A DNA stretch of 64,000 bases. It comes from Acidimicrobiales bacterium (GTDB lineage Bacteria > Actinomycetota > Acidimicrobiia > Acidimicrobiales > Poriferisodalaceae). The notes under the pieces were generated by a model. It worked only from the letters and a program-made list of their open reading frames with translations. It did not search any database and had not been told where the DNA came from. Positions 8,380 through 18,375 of the stretch are shown here, one piece after another (within the stretch, counting starts at the first letter, position 1; each line of letters begins with the position of its first letter). A program made the translations under genes and the position numbers. The DNA is taken from positions 867,469 through 931,468 of the forward strand of contig JAWKIQ010000003.1 in the NCBI GenBank assembly GCA_041394185.1. Reading direction: 5' to 3'.

Positions 8380-9306
8380 ATGTCTGCGTTCAGCAGCGCC
8401 CTCTATTGCTCGTTGGAACCCGAGCAGGACGCCGCGGCGCTCAGACAGCTGAGGCCGATCCTGGAGGCCACCGGCGCCGAGCTGACCATAATGGGGTGCG
8501 TCGAGGAACCTTCGGGGCTTCAGCGCATGTTCAAGCGCTCGGGTCAGGTCGACCAGATCGTCGAGGCAGCCCGCGGGGCCGAGCGCGAGCGGCTCGAGCG
8601 ATTCGCAAAGCGGGTCCATCTGGACGACGCCGACGTCAGGGTCGACTCGGGCACCGCTGCCATCGCCATCATCCACCAGGTTCTTCGCGCTGAACACGAC
8701 CTCGTCGTAGTCGGCGCAGGCGTGGAAACCCCGCACAAGGCCACCATCAAGCGTCTGTTGCGCAAATGCCCTGCACCTGTGTGGGTGATCCGCCCAAGCA
8801 GGGCCCGCAAGCCGAGGGTCATGGCTGCGGTCAACCCCGAGCCCGCCGAACTCGACCTGAACCTCGACATCATGGCAACCGCAGCGACAATGCACGAACT
8901 GGCCGGCGGCGAGCTGCACGTGGTTCACGCATGGGAGCTGTACGGCGAAGACTCATTGCGCTATTCGGCCTTCATGCACCTGCCGGAAGACGACGTCGAG
9001 AAGATGCTCGCCCAAGAGCTCGAAGGTCGCACGCAGGCGCTGGACGAATTGGTCGCGAGCCCATCGATCGCCCGCTGGCCCTGGCGCAAACACCTTCGCA
9101 AGGGAAGGCCGGCCGTAGCGGTGGTAGACGCTGTTGCCGACCAGAAGATCAACCTCCTGGTGCTTGGCAGTGTGGCCAGGGGTGGGATCCCGGGCCTGGT
9201 CATGGGCAACACCGCTGAGACCATTCTGGACAAGGTGACCTGCTCGGTGCTGGCGCTGAAACCCGACGGCTTCGTGTCGCCCATCGCCCATCCCAACGAC
9301 GGGTAG
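8380..9306 (+). CDS. Universal stress protein, two domains (UspE-like)
   Basis: 308 aa, two USP-like halves. The first (FSSALYCSLEPEQDAAALRQL) contains DLVVVGAGVETPHKATIKRLLRKCPAPVWVI, where the usual G-2x-G nucleotide loop is altered; the second (RVMAAVNPEPAELDLNLDIM) ends with LVLGSVARGGIPGLVMGNTAETIL, a canonical USP C-terminal loop. The organisation resembles UspE. ATG 8380 is preceded by GAAGGGA. It sits between the antiporter and the P-type ATPase gene (three-base spacing downstream), so it probably belongs to the same ion and stress response unit. Confidence 0.85.
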   Translation: MSAFSSALYCSLEPEQDAAALRQLRPILEATGAELTIMGCVEEPSGLQRMFKRSGQVDQIVEAARGAERERLERFAKRVHLDDADVRVDSGTAAIAIIHQVLRAEHDLVVVGAGVETPHKATIKRLLRKCPAPVWVIRPSRARKPRVMAAVNPEPAELDLNLDIMATAATMHELAGGELHVVHAWELYGEDSLRYSAFMHLPEDDVEKMLAQELEGRTQALDELVASPSIARWPWRKHLRKGRPAVAVVDAVADQKINLLVLGSVARGGIPGLVMGNTAETILDKVTCSVLALKPDGFVSPIAHPNDG

Positions 9307-9309
9307 ACG

Positions 9310-11781
9310 ATGACCACATCCAAGCCGTCTCAGGGGCTGTCGTCGGCCCGCGCCCAGGAGCTCCTGATCGAGCACGGGCGCAACGAACTGCCCGCGTCAC
9401 AACCAGTTGCACTTTGGAGACGCATCACCGGCCAACTGCGCAGCTCGATCATCTACATCTTGTTGTTCGCACTGGCGTTCGACCTGACCGTGTGGGTCTT
9501 CGAAGGAGCCCACGAGTGGCCGTTCGAGTCGATCGCCATCGCCGCGATCCTCGTCTTCAACACGGCGATGGGTGTGTGGCAGGAATACCGGGCCGAAGAC
9601 GCACTCGAGCGACTCAAGGCACTGTCCGCACCGCACGTGTGGGTCATGAGAGACGGTTCGTTGTCTCACCTGGACACGTCGCTCCTGGTGCCTGGTGACC
9701 TGGTGCGGATAGAAGCCGGCGACCGCATCCCCGCCGATGGGGTCATGGTCGAAGCACAGGCCTTCCTGGTAGACGAGTCGATCCTCACCGGCGAGTCCGT
9801 GCCGGTCGAACGCGAGACACAAGAGGAGGTCTTCTCGGGAACCCTGGCCGTACGCGGTCTCGGGTGGGCCGAACTGACCCGCACCGGTCCGAACTCGGCC
9901 ATGGGCCGCATTGCCGAGTTGATCGGCTCGGTTGCAGCCGAGCGAACCCCGCTGGAACGAAGGATGGAGAGCTTCGGCCATCGGATTGCACGATGGATCG
10001 CGGCCTTGGCAGTTGTGCTGACGGTTGCGGGAGTGGGTGTCGAAGGAATCGACCAGTTCGACGAGGCGTTGCTGTTCGCTGTCGCCGTAGCGGTAGCTGC
10101 GGTGCCCGAGGGTCTGCCCGCCGTGCTGACCCTGACCCTTGCACTCGGAACCGAGCGCATGAGCAACCGCAAGGCGGTCGTAAGGCGGCTGTCGGCTGTA
10201 GAGGCCCTGGGGTCGGTCACGGTGATCGCCACCGACAAGACAGGGACCTTGACCGAAAATACGATGACCGTTCAACGGCTCGACTCGCCCGACACCCAGC
10301 GGGCCCTCAGGGCCATGGTTCTAGCCGCCGATGCGGAACCCGACGGGTCCAGCGGTGATCCGCTGGAACTCGGGTTGTACGCATTCGCTGCCAAACACGG
10401 TTGCGACCCAGCCGCTACCCGGCGTTCGAGTGTGCGCCAGGCGGTCAGGCCCTTCGATTCGGCCTGGCGTTTCATGCAAGTGACCGTGGTCGAGGATCAG
10501 CGCCCTGTCACCTACCTGAAGGGAGCGGCCGAAGTCCTGCTCGAAATGTGTGATCTCGACCCGGACGCGCGAGCGGGTTGGCAAGCCCAAGTCGATGCTG
10601 CGGCGGGTCAGGGATACCGAGTAATCGGCTTCGCTTACTCTCAGGCCGAGCACGACCGGGGCCTCACCTGGCTGGGCATCGCATGGCTGTGGGATCCTCC
10701 AAGGCCAGAGGTCGAGCGGGCCATCGCCGATACCGAGGCTGCAGGAATCCGGGTGGTGATGATCACCGGCGATCACCCGGCCACCGCCGCCTCGATCGCC
10801 AGGGCAATCGGGATCACCGGCGATCGGGTGCTGACTGGCCAGGAGCTAGACCAGCTGACACCAGAAGAGCTGCGGTTCGAGGTCGGCCGGACCAGTGTGT
10901 TCGCCCGCGTGAGTCCCGAACACAAGCTGGCGCTGGTCGAGGCGCTTCGCGAGGACGGCCAGGTGGTCGCGATGACGGGCGACGGTGTCAACGACGCTCC
11001 GGCACTGAAGCGCGCGGACATCGGCATCGCCATGGGTGATCGGGGTAGCGACGTCACTCGTGAGGTCGCCGACCTGGTGTTGCTCGACGACAACTTCGCA
11101 ACGATTACGGCCGCCGTCGAAGAGGGTCGGGGTATCTACGACAACATCCAGAAGTTCCTGCGCTTCTTGTTCTCGACCAACGTGGCGCTGGTGCTGCTGG
11201 TCGCCATCGGGGTGGTCGGCGCTGCGGTGCTCGACATGCGCGACAGCCTGGGCGACCTGCTGGTTCCGCTTACGGCGGCGCAGCTCTTGTGGATAAACGT
11301 CATCGCCGATGGACCGCCAGCGCTTGCGCTGGGCCTCGACCGCAATCCGGGTGTCTTGCGGCGCCGTCCACGGGCCCCAGACTCACCGTTGCTGACATCG
11401 TCTGGCCTGTCGTTCATCTTCACCACCGGCGTGTTGAAGGCAGCGCTGGGCCTCGGGCTGTTCTTCGCTCTTCCCGAGTTCGGCTACACGGGCGAGCAGA
11501 CCCGCACCGCTGTGTTCCTTTATGAGTCTCTGGCCCAACTGGCCTTCGTCTACCCGGCACGCGCCGTCTCTGGGACCCCGCCGCGCAACCGCACGCTCAA
11601 CTGGATAGTGGCGGCCAGCGTCCTGCTGCAGGCGGCCACCGTGTCGATTCCTGGCCTTCGCTCCCTGCTGGGGCTGGAGACGCTGGACGTCTGGGGCTAC
11701 GTAGTGGTTGCGAGCGCGCTGACGGCTTCGCTGGTGGGGGCCCAGCTGTCCGCCCGGCTGAACACCGATGCTGTCGACTAG
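9310..11781 (+). CDS. Cation-translocating P-type ATPase (type II, Ca2+/Na+-like)
   Basis: 823 aa, complete. Domain order: cation-ATPase N-terminal segment (ARAQELLIEHGRNELP), membrane helices, actuator domain with LTGESVPV near residue 160, PEGLP in helix M4 near 265, the phosphorylation motif DKTGTLT near residue 309, hinge motif TGDGVNDAPALKRADIGIAMG, and six C-terminal helices with LLWINVIADGPPALALGLD. This is the layout of type II pumps (PMR1/SERCA/PacL-like), and VPEGLPA with NVIADGPPA is consistent with Ca2+ or another light cation. It starts three bases after the USP gene and closes the ion homeostasis run. The actual ion is not fixed by sequence alone. Confidence 0.92.
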   Translation: MTTSKPSQGLSSARAQELLIEHGRNELPASQPVALWRRITGQLRSSIIYILLFALAFDLTVWVFEGAHEWPFESIAIAAILVFNTAMGVWQEYRAEDALERLKALSAPHVWVMRDGSLSHLDTSLLVPGDLVRIEAGDRIPADGVMVEAQAFLVDESILTGESVPVERETQEEVFSGTLAVRGLGWAELTRTGPNSAMGRIAELIGSVAAERTPLERRMESFGHRIARWIAALAVVLTVAGVGVEGIDQFDEALLFAVAVAVAAVPEGLPAVLTLTLALGTERMSNRKAVVRRLSAVEALGSVTVIATDKTGTLTENTMTVQRLDSPDTQRALRAMVLAADAEPDGSSGDPLELGLYAFAAKHGCDPAATRRSSVRQAVRPFDSAWRFMQVTVVEDQRPVTYLKGAAEVLLEMCDLDPDARAGWQAQVDAAAGQGYRVIGFAYSQAEHDRGLTWLGIAWLWDPPRPEVERAIADTEAAGIRVVMITGDHPATAASIARAIGITGDRVLTGQELDQLTPEELRFEVGRTSVFARVSPEHKLALVEALREDGQVVAMTGDGVNDAPALKRADIGIAMGDRGSDVTREVADLVLLDDNFATITAAVEEGRGIYDNIQKFLRFLFSTNVALVLLVAIGVVGAAVLDMRDSLGDLLVPLTAAQLLWINVIADGPPALALGLDRNPGVLRRRPRAPDSPLLTSSGLSFIFTTGVLKAALGLGLFFALPEFGYTGEQTRTAVFLYESLAQLAFVYPARAVSGTPPRNRTLNWIVAASVLLQAATVSIPGLRSLLGLETLDVWGYVVVASALTASLVGAQLSARLNTDAVD

Positions 11782-11837
11782 CGCCCGGTGGATCCGGTCT
11801 TTGAACCGACGGGCATAGAACTGATAGCCAATGACAC

Positions 11838-13031
11838 GTGCCGACGGACTTGCCCCTATCCGACCTGGTGGTGATCGATCTGACCGTTGCTCGTGCTGGG
11901 CCCACCGCCGTGCGCCAGTTGGCGGATTGGGGGGCAGACGTCATTCGCCTCGAACCCCCGAACACATCGGTGAGGGGCCAACTGAGCCCCGACTATCTCA
12001 ACCTCCATCGCAACAAGCGAAGCCTGGCGCTCGACCTGAAGTCCGACGCGGGGCGGGCGGTGCTGCACCGATTGGTCGCCAAGGCCGACGTCTTGGTCGA
12101 GAACATGCGGCCTCGGGTCAAGTACGCGTTGGGCTTCGACTGGAACACGGTGTCGGCCATCAACCCGCGCCTGGTCATGGGGTCGATCTCGGGCTTTGGC
12201 CAAACCGGACCATATGCCGAGCGTGGCGGTGTCGACCAGATAGCCCAAGGTCTGGCCGGGATGATGAGCGTTACGGGCATCGAGGGCCAGGGGCCCGTGC
12301 GGGCCGGCGCTGCGGTGTCCGACATCGCGGCAGGTCTACAGCTGGCCGTCGGGTTGATGGTGGCACTTCACGAGCGCCAACGAACCGGCGTAGGCCGCTG
12401 GGTTCACACATCGCTGCTCGAATCGATGCTGGGTGTGCTCGACTTCCAGGCGGCCCGCTGGACGGTCGACCACGAGGTCCCGCCCCAGGCAGGCAACGAC
12501 CACCCGACCATGCGACCGATGGGCCTCTATGCCACCGCCGACGGCCACATGAACGTCGCCGCAGCATGGGGCCAGATGTGGATCTCGTTCTGTGAGGTGA
12601 TCGGTCGGCCGGACCTGCCAGATGTTCCCCGCTTCAAGGGTCCGTCCGAGCGCCTGGCCAACCATGACGAACTCACGGCGATCATCACCGAGGCGCTCAG
12701 CCACCGGTCGACCTCGGAGTGGGTAGACGCGCTGAACGACGCCGGGGTGCCGGCAGGCCCGGTGAACGACATGCAACAGGCCTTCGCCGACCAGCAGGTG
12801 GCGCACCTGGGCGTAGCAGCACGAACACAGCACCCGTCGGTTGGCGATATCGACATCATCAAGAACGCCACCAACATCGAAGGTGTCGACGACGCGATTC
12901 GTAGCGCCAGCCCTGTGGCGGGACAGCACAGCCGCCAGATCCTTGCCGATTTCGGCTTCGAACCCGCCGAGATCGACGACCTCATCTCGTCCGGAGCATC
13001 TGCCCAACCCGATTTGGAGAACAACCCATGA
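11838..13031 (+). CDS. CaiB/BaiF family III CoA transferase
   Basis: 397 aa. LVVIDLTVARAGPTAVRQLADWGADVIRLEPP and LNLHRNKRSLALDLKSDAGRAVLHRLVAKADVLVENMRP are typical of family III CoA transferases, with the catalytic Asp expected near the middle of the chain. They move CoA between carboxylic acids by a ternary-complex mechanism. The GTG start (VPTDLPLSDLV) fits the family N-terminus. A weak promoter may be TTGAAC (11801) with GATAGC (11823). The stop overlaps the start of the next gene (ATGA), coupling it to a serine hydrolase. Substrate unknown. Confidence 0.92.
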   Translation: MPTDLPLSDLVVIDLTVARAGPTAVRQLADWGADVIRLEPPNTSVRGQLSPDYLNLHRNKRSLALDLKSDAGRAVLHRLVAKADVLVENMRPRVKYALGFDWNTVSAINPRLVMGSISGFGQTGPYAERGGVDQIAQGLAGMMSVTGIEGQGPVRAGAAVSDIAAGLQLAVGLMVALHERQRTGVGRWVHTSLLESMLGVLDFQAARWTVDHEVPPQAGNDHPTMRPMGLYATADGHMNVAAAWGQMWISFCEVIGRPDLPDVPRFKGPSERLANHDELTAIITEALSHRSTSEWVDALNDAGVPAGPVNDMQQAFADQQVAHLGVAARTQHPSVGDIDIIKNATNIEGVDDAIRSASPVAGQHSRQILADFGFEPAEIDDLISSGASAQPDLENNP

Positions 13032-14233
13032 TCGCCAACCCGAAGGAAGCCGGCCTCGACCCACAGCGCCTCGAGAACATCGCCAGCCACCTCAACTCGA
13101 GATATCTCGAGCCGGGCAAGATCGCAGGAGCCCAGATGGCGATCGTGCGCAACGGCGTGGTCGGCTATTTCGCCAGCTTCGGGCGCCGCGACCGCGAACG
13201 CGATCTGCCTGTCGTCGACGACACCATCTGGCGTATTTACTCGATGACCAAGCCGATCACCGGTGTGGCGATGATGACCTTGTACGAGCAGGGGCACTTC
13301 CAGCTCGACGATCCGGTCGATCGATGGATACCCGAGTGGCGCGACCTCCAGGTCGCTCAACCCGACGGCCACGGCGGCACCCAGCTCGTTCCAGCCGAGC
13401 GGCCACCCACCATCCGCCACATTCTGAGCCACACGTCGGGCATTGGATACGGACCCGACAATCGCGACATCGTGGTCGGCGACCGCAACTGGCTCGACGG
13501 ACACGATCTCGAATCGATGTCAAAGGAGTTCGGCCGGTGGCCGCTTCGCTTCCAGCCCGGTACCAGGTGGCTGTATTCACACGGCATGGACATCGCCGCC
13601 CGGTTGGTCGAGATCATGTCTGGCCTGCCCTACGACCAGTACTTGCAGGGTGCGATCTTCGATCCGTTGGGAATGACCGACACCGGATTCTGGGTCAAGC
13701 CAGAGCAGGCCGACAGGTTCGCCGCCTCCTACGGGCGCAACTCGCGCAAGGAACTGGTGCTGATCGACGACCCCTCGCAGAGCGCATACCTGACCAAACC
13801 CAAGCTGTTCAACGGCGGTGGCGGTCTGGTTTCGACGACCGCCGACTATGTGCAGTTCTGCACGATGTTGGCCAACGGAGGCCAGCTGGGAGGCCGGCGG
13901 ATCCTGTCGCGTAAGACGGTTGAACTGATGACCTGCAACCATCTGGAAGGTGATCGCTCGATGACCGACATGGCACTGCCGATGGCCTATGGCGAGGTCG
14001 CCTCGGCCGGCTCGGGTTTTGGGCTGACGGTCGCGGTTTCGAAAGGCCCACGGGCGACGGGCGTGGCGGGGTCGGTCGGCGACTTCAGCTGGGGTGGCGC
14101 CGCTTCGACGACCTTCTGGGTCGACCCCGCCGAAGAGCTGTCGGTGGTGTTCATGACCCAGCTGATGCCCTCGGGCACGTTCAACTTCCCCGGTCAGCTC
14201 AGGGCCTTGGTCTACGGCGCACTGTCGGACTGA
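13028..14233 (+). CDS. Serine hydrolase, beta-lactamase/esterase class C family
   Basis: 401 aa. The nucleophile motif S-M-T-K is at residues 72-75 (IYSMTKPITG), and the second catalytic Tyr is probably in LYSHGMDIAARLVE. The overall pattern (hydrolase domain, HILSHTSGIGYG, GGGGLVSTTADYVQF) is that of EstB / class C beta-lactamase-like esterases rather than true beta-lactamases. No signal peptide is visible, so a cytoplasmic esterase is more likely. It overlaps the CoA transferase by four bases, so both may serve the breakdown of one compound. Confidence 0.9.
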   Translation: MIANPKEAGLDPQRLENIASHLNSRYLEPGKIAGAQMAIVRNGVVGYFASFGRRDRERDLPVVDDTIWRIYSMTKPITGVAMMTLYEQGHFQLDDPVDRWIPEWRDLQVAQPDGHGGTQLVPAERPPTIRHILSHTSGIGYGPDNRDIVVGDRNWLDGHDLESMSKEFGRWPLRFQPGTRWLYSHGMDIAARLVEIMSGLPYDQYLQGAIFDPLGMTDTGFWVKPEQADRFAASYGRNSRKELVLIDDPSQSAYLTKPKLFNGGGGLVSTTADYVQFCTMLANGGQLGGRRILSRKTVELMTCNHLEGDRSMTDMALPMAYGEVASAGSGFGLTVAVSKGPRATGVAGSVGDFSWGGAASTTFWVDPAEELSVVFMTQLMPSGTFNFPGQLRALVYGALSD

Positions 14234-14297
14234 GCGAAACAGCACTCGCAGCGGCCGATCCGTATATGACCCTCTGGTGCTTGAGCTGGCCCCATGG

Positions 14298-15074
14298 TCA
14301 GCGGCCGACGAAGGTGGCCGGGCGCTTCTCGAGGAAAGAGGTGACGCCCTCTTTGTGATCTTCGGTCTGGAACAGCTCGCAGAGGCTTGCGGTGACCCAG
14401 GCACCCAATTCTTCCCAGTCGATTCCGTTGGCCTTGCGCAGGCCGGCCTTTATGCGCTGAACGGCCAGGGGTGGGTTGGCCGCGATTTCGGCGGCCAAGT
14501 GCAAGGCGGTCGCCATGAGATCGACGTGAGGAACGACCTTCGACACCAGACCCACCTCGCTGGCCATCGATGCGTCGATGAGGCGGCCGGTGAAAAGCAA
14601 CTCGGCGGCCGCCTCGCGGCCGACGATGTCGGCCAGCAGACCAATACCGGCGACGTCACAGCACAGACCGCGCTTGACGAACAGCTCACCGAACCTGGCC
14701 TTGGCCGACGCTATGCGGATGTCTGCGAACAAGGCCAGCTCCATTCCCCAGCCGACGGCTGCGCCGTTGACCGCTGCGATGATCGGCACATCGGTCTTCA
14801 GTAGAGCCCCGGCGAGCGGGGTGATTCGCGGGCTGCTGTCGGCGGGCACGGGCCTATCGGCAACCTTGGTCATCACCTGTTTCACGTCGTCGCCAGAACA
14901 GAACGCCGGATCGGTGCCCGTGATGACCAAACACCACGCCTCGGTTTGTTCAACGGCACGCTGGATCTCGTCGTAGGTGGTGAAGGTCAACGCGTTTCGC
15001 GCGTGTGGCCTGTCGATCGTGATCACCCCCACTCGTCCCAGCTCCTCATACCGGATCTCGGTGAAGTCGCTCAT
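14298..15074 (-). CDS. Enoyl-CoA hydratase/isomerase family protein
   Basis: 258 aa crotonase-fold enzyme. It contains VGVITIDRPHARNALTF, the oxyanion-hole segments FCSGDDVKQ and ALLKTDVPIIAAVNGAAVGWGMELALFADIRIASAKARFGELFVKRGL, and a C-terminal helix with FLEKRPATFVGR. The Glu of the G-M-E-L segment matches a position often catalytic in hydratases. ATG 15074 (MSDFTEIRY) follows AGGAG with good spacing, so I prefer it to the GTG 18 bases upstream. Fatty-acid-type or amino-acid-type acyl-CoA breakdown is likely; the exact substrate is open. Confidence 0.9.
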   Translation of the reverse strand: MSDFTEIRYEELGRVGVITIDRPHARNALTFTTYDEIQRAVEQTEAWCLVITGTDPAFCSGDDVKQVMTKVADRPVPADSSPRITPLAGALLKTDVPIIAAVNGAAVGWGMELALFADIRIASAKARFGELFVKRGLCCDVAGIGLLADIVGREAAAELLFTGRLIDASMASEVGLVSKVVPHVDLMATALHLAAEIAANPPLAVQRIKAGLRKANGIDWEELGAWVTASLCELFQTEDHKEGVTSFLEKRPATFVGR

Positions 15075-15166
15075 GGCTCCTGGTCCTTTCACGGGTGGCC
15101 GCAGCTTGCATCCTGCCAGGCATAGGCACCCAGCGCGGCGTCGGGCGGCTGTGCCAGACTCGCCCG

Positions 15167-16054
15167 ATGCCAGATGGTGTGCTGCGTGTGGCCCAGCTCA
15201 ACGCCGGATCGTTCCTCGAGCCCGATTGGGAAGAACGGCGCCACGAGATAGTCAGCTGGATCGACCACCTCCGTCCCGACGTCGTGTGCCTTCAGGAGAT
15301 CTGGCAGTCGGACGGTTCAGCCAATACCGCCGGCTCTATCGCCGATAGCCTCGCCGAGCCAATGGCGTGGGTGTTCGGCGGCCACCCGGCCAAGGGGTTC
15401 TCGTCAGATCCGACGCTCAGGTTCGGCTCTGCGGTGTTGTCGCGGTTCGAGATCGAATCGCACACCCTGTTCGATCTGGGGCCGGCCGACGCTGCCGACC
15501 CGATAGTACGAAGCATCGGCTGGGAGCTGCTGCACGCACACACAGCCGGCCTCGACGTGTTCTCGACGCATCTGGCACCGGCACCCAGCCACGGGGTGTA
15601 TCGAGTGGCCCAAGTTCGGGCGATAGACGCGCACATCCGCCGCATCCGAGGTTCGGCCGACGACCTGCGCGGCTTCGGCATGCCACGCACGACGATGCCG
15701 TCGATCTTGTGCGGTGACTTCAACGCCGAACCCGACAGCGACGAGATCCGCTGGCTCTGCGGATTGACCTCGTTCGAGGGCGACACCACGTTTCACCAGG
15801 ATGCGTGGCGTGTTGCGGGCGAGGGCCCCGGCCTCACCCAGGACTGGCGAGACAACTACATAGCGGCGGGGCTCAACGTTCACCGCAAGCGCATCGACTA
15901 CGTGTTCGTCGGCGATCCGTTCCTGCGCGAGGGGAACGCCGGGCGGGTGCTGTCGGCACGGCTTGGCTTCCACGAGCCGCGCACCGGCATCGCTGCCAGT
16001 GATCACCGAGGCGTGGTGGTCGACATCGCGTGGCCGACGAGGCCGTCGGCTTGA
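15167..16054 (+). CDS. Endonuclease/exonuclease/phosphatase (EEP) family hydrolase
   Basis: 295 aa. The EEP catalytic landmarks are present in order: LRVAQLNAGSF (Asn), VVCLQEIWQ (metal-binding Glu), GDFNAEPDSDEIR (Asp/Asn pair) and ASDHRGVVVDI (terminal Asp-His). This fold covers nucleases, sphingomyelinases and inositol phosphatases; nothing in the sequence narrows it further. No signal peptide is seen. I chose ATG 15167 because MPDGVLRVAQLN is where the fold starts. The gene overlaps the next one by 25 bases, in another frame. Confidence 0.85.
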   Translation: MPDGVLRVAQLNAGSFLEPDWEERRHEIVSWIDHLRPDVVCLQEIWQSDGSANTAGSIADSLAEPMAWVFGGHPAKGFSSDPTLRFGSAVLSRFEIESHTLFDLGPADAADPIVRSIGWELLHAHTAGLDVFSTHLAPAPSHGVYRVAQVRAIDAHIRRIRGSADDLRGFGMPRTTMPSILCGDFNAEPDSDEIRWLCGLTSFEGDTTFHQDAWRVAGEGPGLTQDWRDNYIAAGLNVHRKRIDYVFVGDPFLREGNAGRVLSARLGFHEPRTGIAASDHRGVVVDIAWPTRPSA

Positions 16055-16818
16055 ACACGCGGGGCGCCCTGCTGGACCAGTTGATGGCAGCCTCGTGGCC
16101 TGCGGCCACCGTCGAGGCTCACGGCGGATGGGCCTTTCGCCACACCGCCGGGGTGACGCGACGCGCCAACTCGGTGCTGATCTCGGGCGAAGTGCCAGAC
16201 ATCGACGAGGCCATCGCAGCGGCCGAAGACTTCTACCGACGGCGCGGAGCCTCCTCAACCTTCATGGCCAGCGATGCATCGTGCCCGCCCGAGGTGGTTG
16301 TTGGTCTCGAATCAGCGGGCTACGTCGCGCAGTCGCCGACCTGGATACTGGCCGCCGATGCCGACGAGATCGACCTGGCCTCGCCCCAGCCATCGTCGAA
16401 CTGGGTGGCAGAGGTCGCCCAGGCGGCGAGCGATAGCTGGTTCGACTGCTATTGGGCGGTCGAGTCGGGACGCCACCAGCCCACTGCGATCGAGGTCTAC
16501 CGAAACCAGCTGTTGAAACCCGACGCCCCGGCCCGGTTCGTCACGGTCACCAGATCGGGGCAGCCGGTGGCGGTGGGTCAGGTCGTGGTGGTCGGCGGTT
16601 GGGGTTGCGTCCAGTGCTTGGCCACCTCCACCACGGCCAGGCATCAAGGTGCCGGCAGGGCGGTGCTGAACGAATTGGTGGCCCAGGCCGCGGAGTTGGG
16701 TGCTCGAGGACTGTTCGCGGCGGTCATGGTCGACAACGATGCGTCGCTGGCCTTGTGTACAGGTGTCGGGCTGCGCCGCTCACACCAGTATCGCTACTAC
16801 CTCGGCCCGCTTGGCTGA
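16030..16818 (+). CDS. GNAT family N-acetyltransferase
   Basis: 262 aa. The C-terminal half carries a GNAT domain: GQPVAVGQVVVVGGWGCVQCLATSTTARHQGAGRAVLNELVAQAAELGARG holds motif A, where the usual R-x-x-G-x-G/A loop reads RHQGAG and binds the acetyl-CoA pyrophosphate. The N-terminal half is variable and likely decides the substrate. The GTG start overlaps the 3' end of the EEP gene by 25 bases; a TTG 21 bases further is another possible start. Substrate unknown. Confidence 0.83.
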   Translation: MADEAVGLNTRGALLDQLMAASWPAATVEAHGGWAFRHTAGVTRRANSVLISGEVPDIDEAIAAAEDFYRRRGASSTFMASDASCPPEVVVGLESAGYVAQSPTWILAADADEIDLASPQPSSNWVAEVAQAASDSWFDCYWAVESGRHQPTAIEVYRNQLLKPDAPARFVTVTRSGQPVAVGQVVVVGGWGCVQCLATSTTARHQGAGRAVLNELVAQAAELGARGLFAAVMVDNDASLALCTGVGLRRSHQYRYYLGPLG

Positions 16819-16827
16819 CCTGCTACG

Positions 16828-18234
16828 TCACCACTTGGGGTCGATGGCCGCCGGCACGCCCAGGACGCTCTGGGCTTGAGCGCCCAGCGCCAGGCAGCGG
16901 ACATCGCTGTTGCGCCACCCGATGATCTGAACTCCGGTCGGCGAGCCGTCGGCGACGCCACCTGGAATCACAACAGCAGGTGTGCCCATCAGGTTCGACG
17001 GCATCACGGGCCGCAACATGTCGAGGGTTGCCAGGGCCGACGCCTCGTCGGCAATGTCGGCCGAGTGCTCGAACGGAGGTTGGGTCCACACGGGGGCCAG
17101 CAAGAACTCGTGGCTTTGGTGCCACATGCTCCAAGCCCGCATGACCCGGTTGCGCTCTATGTGGGTCATCGCGATCGACTCGACCGTGGGGTGTGGTGTC
17201 TGCGACCTGGCCAGGGTCAGGAAGCGAACGGCATCATCGCCCATCACCGCTTCGAGCAAGGGCAGCATCACCTCGATGTCCGAGTTCAAGACGGCCAACC
17301 ACAGTTCGCACACGAGTTCGAAGTCGGGCGGCGTTGCCTCGACCACATCGTGGCCCTGTGCGGCCAGCACGTCGGCAACCCTGCGAACACCTGCGGCGAC
17401 CTCGGGGTGGGTGGGCGTCCCGGGCGGTTCGGCCATCACTGCGATGGTGACACGCTCGGAGTCATCTAGGTCGGGCAAGACCGCGTCGAACGAAACGGGG
17501 TCTCGCGGGTGGGCCCCGCGAACCACTCCGAAGCCCAGCGCCACATCGGCGACAGCGCGGGCCATGACACCTTCCGTCAGCATCAGCTGGTACGAGATCG
17601 GGTGATCCTCAGGCGGAATGGCGTTGGCCATCGGGACAACGCCACCGGTAGGGCGGATCGACGAGATGCCACAAGCGTGAGCGGGATTGCGCAACGAGCC
17701 GCCCACATCGTTGCCCAGACCCAGGGGGCTCATCCCCGACGCAATCGCCGACGCCTCGCCTCCGCTGGACCCCCCAACCGTGCGATCGGGATGATGCGGG
17801 TTGCGGGTGATTCCGTACAGCGACGACTCGGTGGTGACCCGCAGACCCATGTCCGGCAGGTTCGTCCTGGCCATCGGGATAGCGCCGGCAGCCTTCATCC
17901 GCTCGACCACCGGTGCGTCCATCGGAGCCACGGCTTCGGCCATCGCTGCAACTGCGCTGGTCGTCGGGGTTCCGGCCAGGTCGATGTTCTCCTTGATGGT
18001 GATGGGGACCCCGTGCAGTGGTCCCAATACGTCTCCGTTGCGCACCGCCTGGTCTGCGCGGTCTGCTGCGTTTCGCGCATCGTCCCCCAGCACGCGCACG
18101 ACCGCATTGAGCTTGGGGTTGACCTCCTCGATGCGGGCGAGGTGGGCGTCGATGACCTCGCCCGAGCTGACCTCCCTCGAGGCGATGGCACGAGCCAACT
18201 CGATAGCGGTCATGTTCCAGAGCTGAGACGACAT
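16828..18234 (-). CDS. Amidase signature family enzyme
   Basis: 468 aa amidase. The Ser-cisSer-Lys triad is visible: Lys81 in ITIKENIDLAG, the cis-Ser in GGSSGGEASAIASG (residues 154-160) and Ser180 in GNDVGGSLRNPAH. It hydrolyses an amide to acid and ammonia. The context is not GatCAB: no gatB or gatC lies nearby and the C-terminal part is that of stand-alone amidases. AGGGGG precedes ATG 18234 at good distance. The 3' end is nine bases from the convergent GNAT gene. Substrate unknown. Confidence 0.92.
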   Translation of the reverse strand: MSSQLWNMTAIELARAIASREVSSGEVIDAHLARIEEVNPKLNAVVRVLGDDARNAADRADQAVRNGDVLGPLHGVPITIKENIDLAGTPTTSAVAAMAEAVAPMDAPVVERMKAAGAIPMARTNLPDMGLRVTTESSLYGITRNPHHPDRTVGGSSGGEASAIASGMSPLGLGNDVGGSLRNPAHACGISSIRPTGGVVPMANAIPPEDHPISYQLMLTEGVMARAVADVALGFGVVRGAHPRDPVSFDAVLPDLDDSERVTIAVMAEPPGTPTHPEVAAGVRRVADVLAAQGHDVVEATPPDFELVCELWLAVLNSDIEVMLPLLEAVMGDDAVRFLTLARSQTPHPTVESIAMTHIERNRVMRAWSMWHQSHEFLLAPVWTQPPFEHSADIADEASALATLDMLRPVMPSNLMGTPAVVIPGGVADGSPTGVQIIGWRNSDVRCLALGAQAQSVLGVPAAIDPKW

Positions 18235-18375
18235 GACGACCCCCTGTCGCGTCTTCGGTCGGCCGCGGACGCTAGCACCAACCGATCGGCGACCACCCGG
18301 CGAGCGCCTTCGACTGAAGACCTCGGCTTGCCGGCGCGTAGGGTTCGGTCAGATCATCCGCGACGAGGAGGCCCG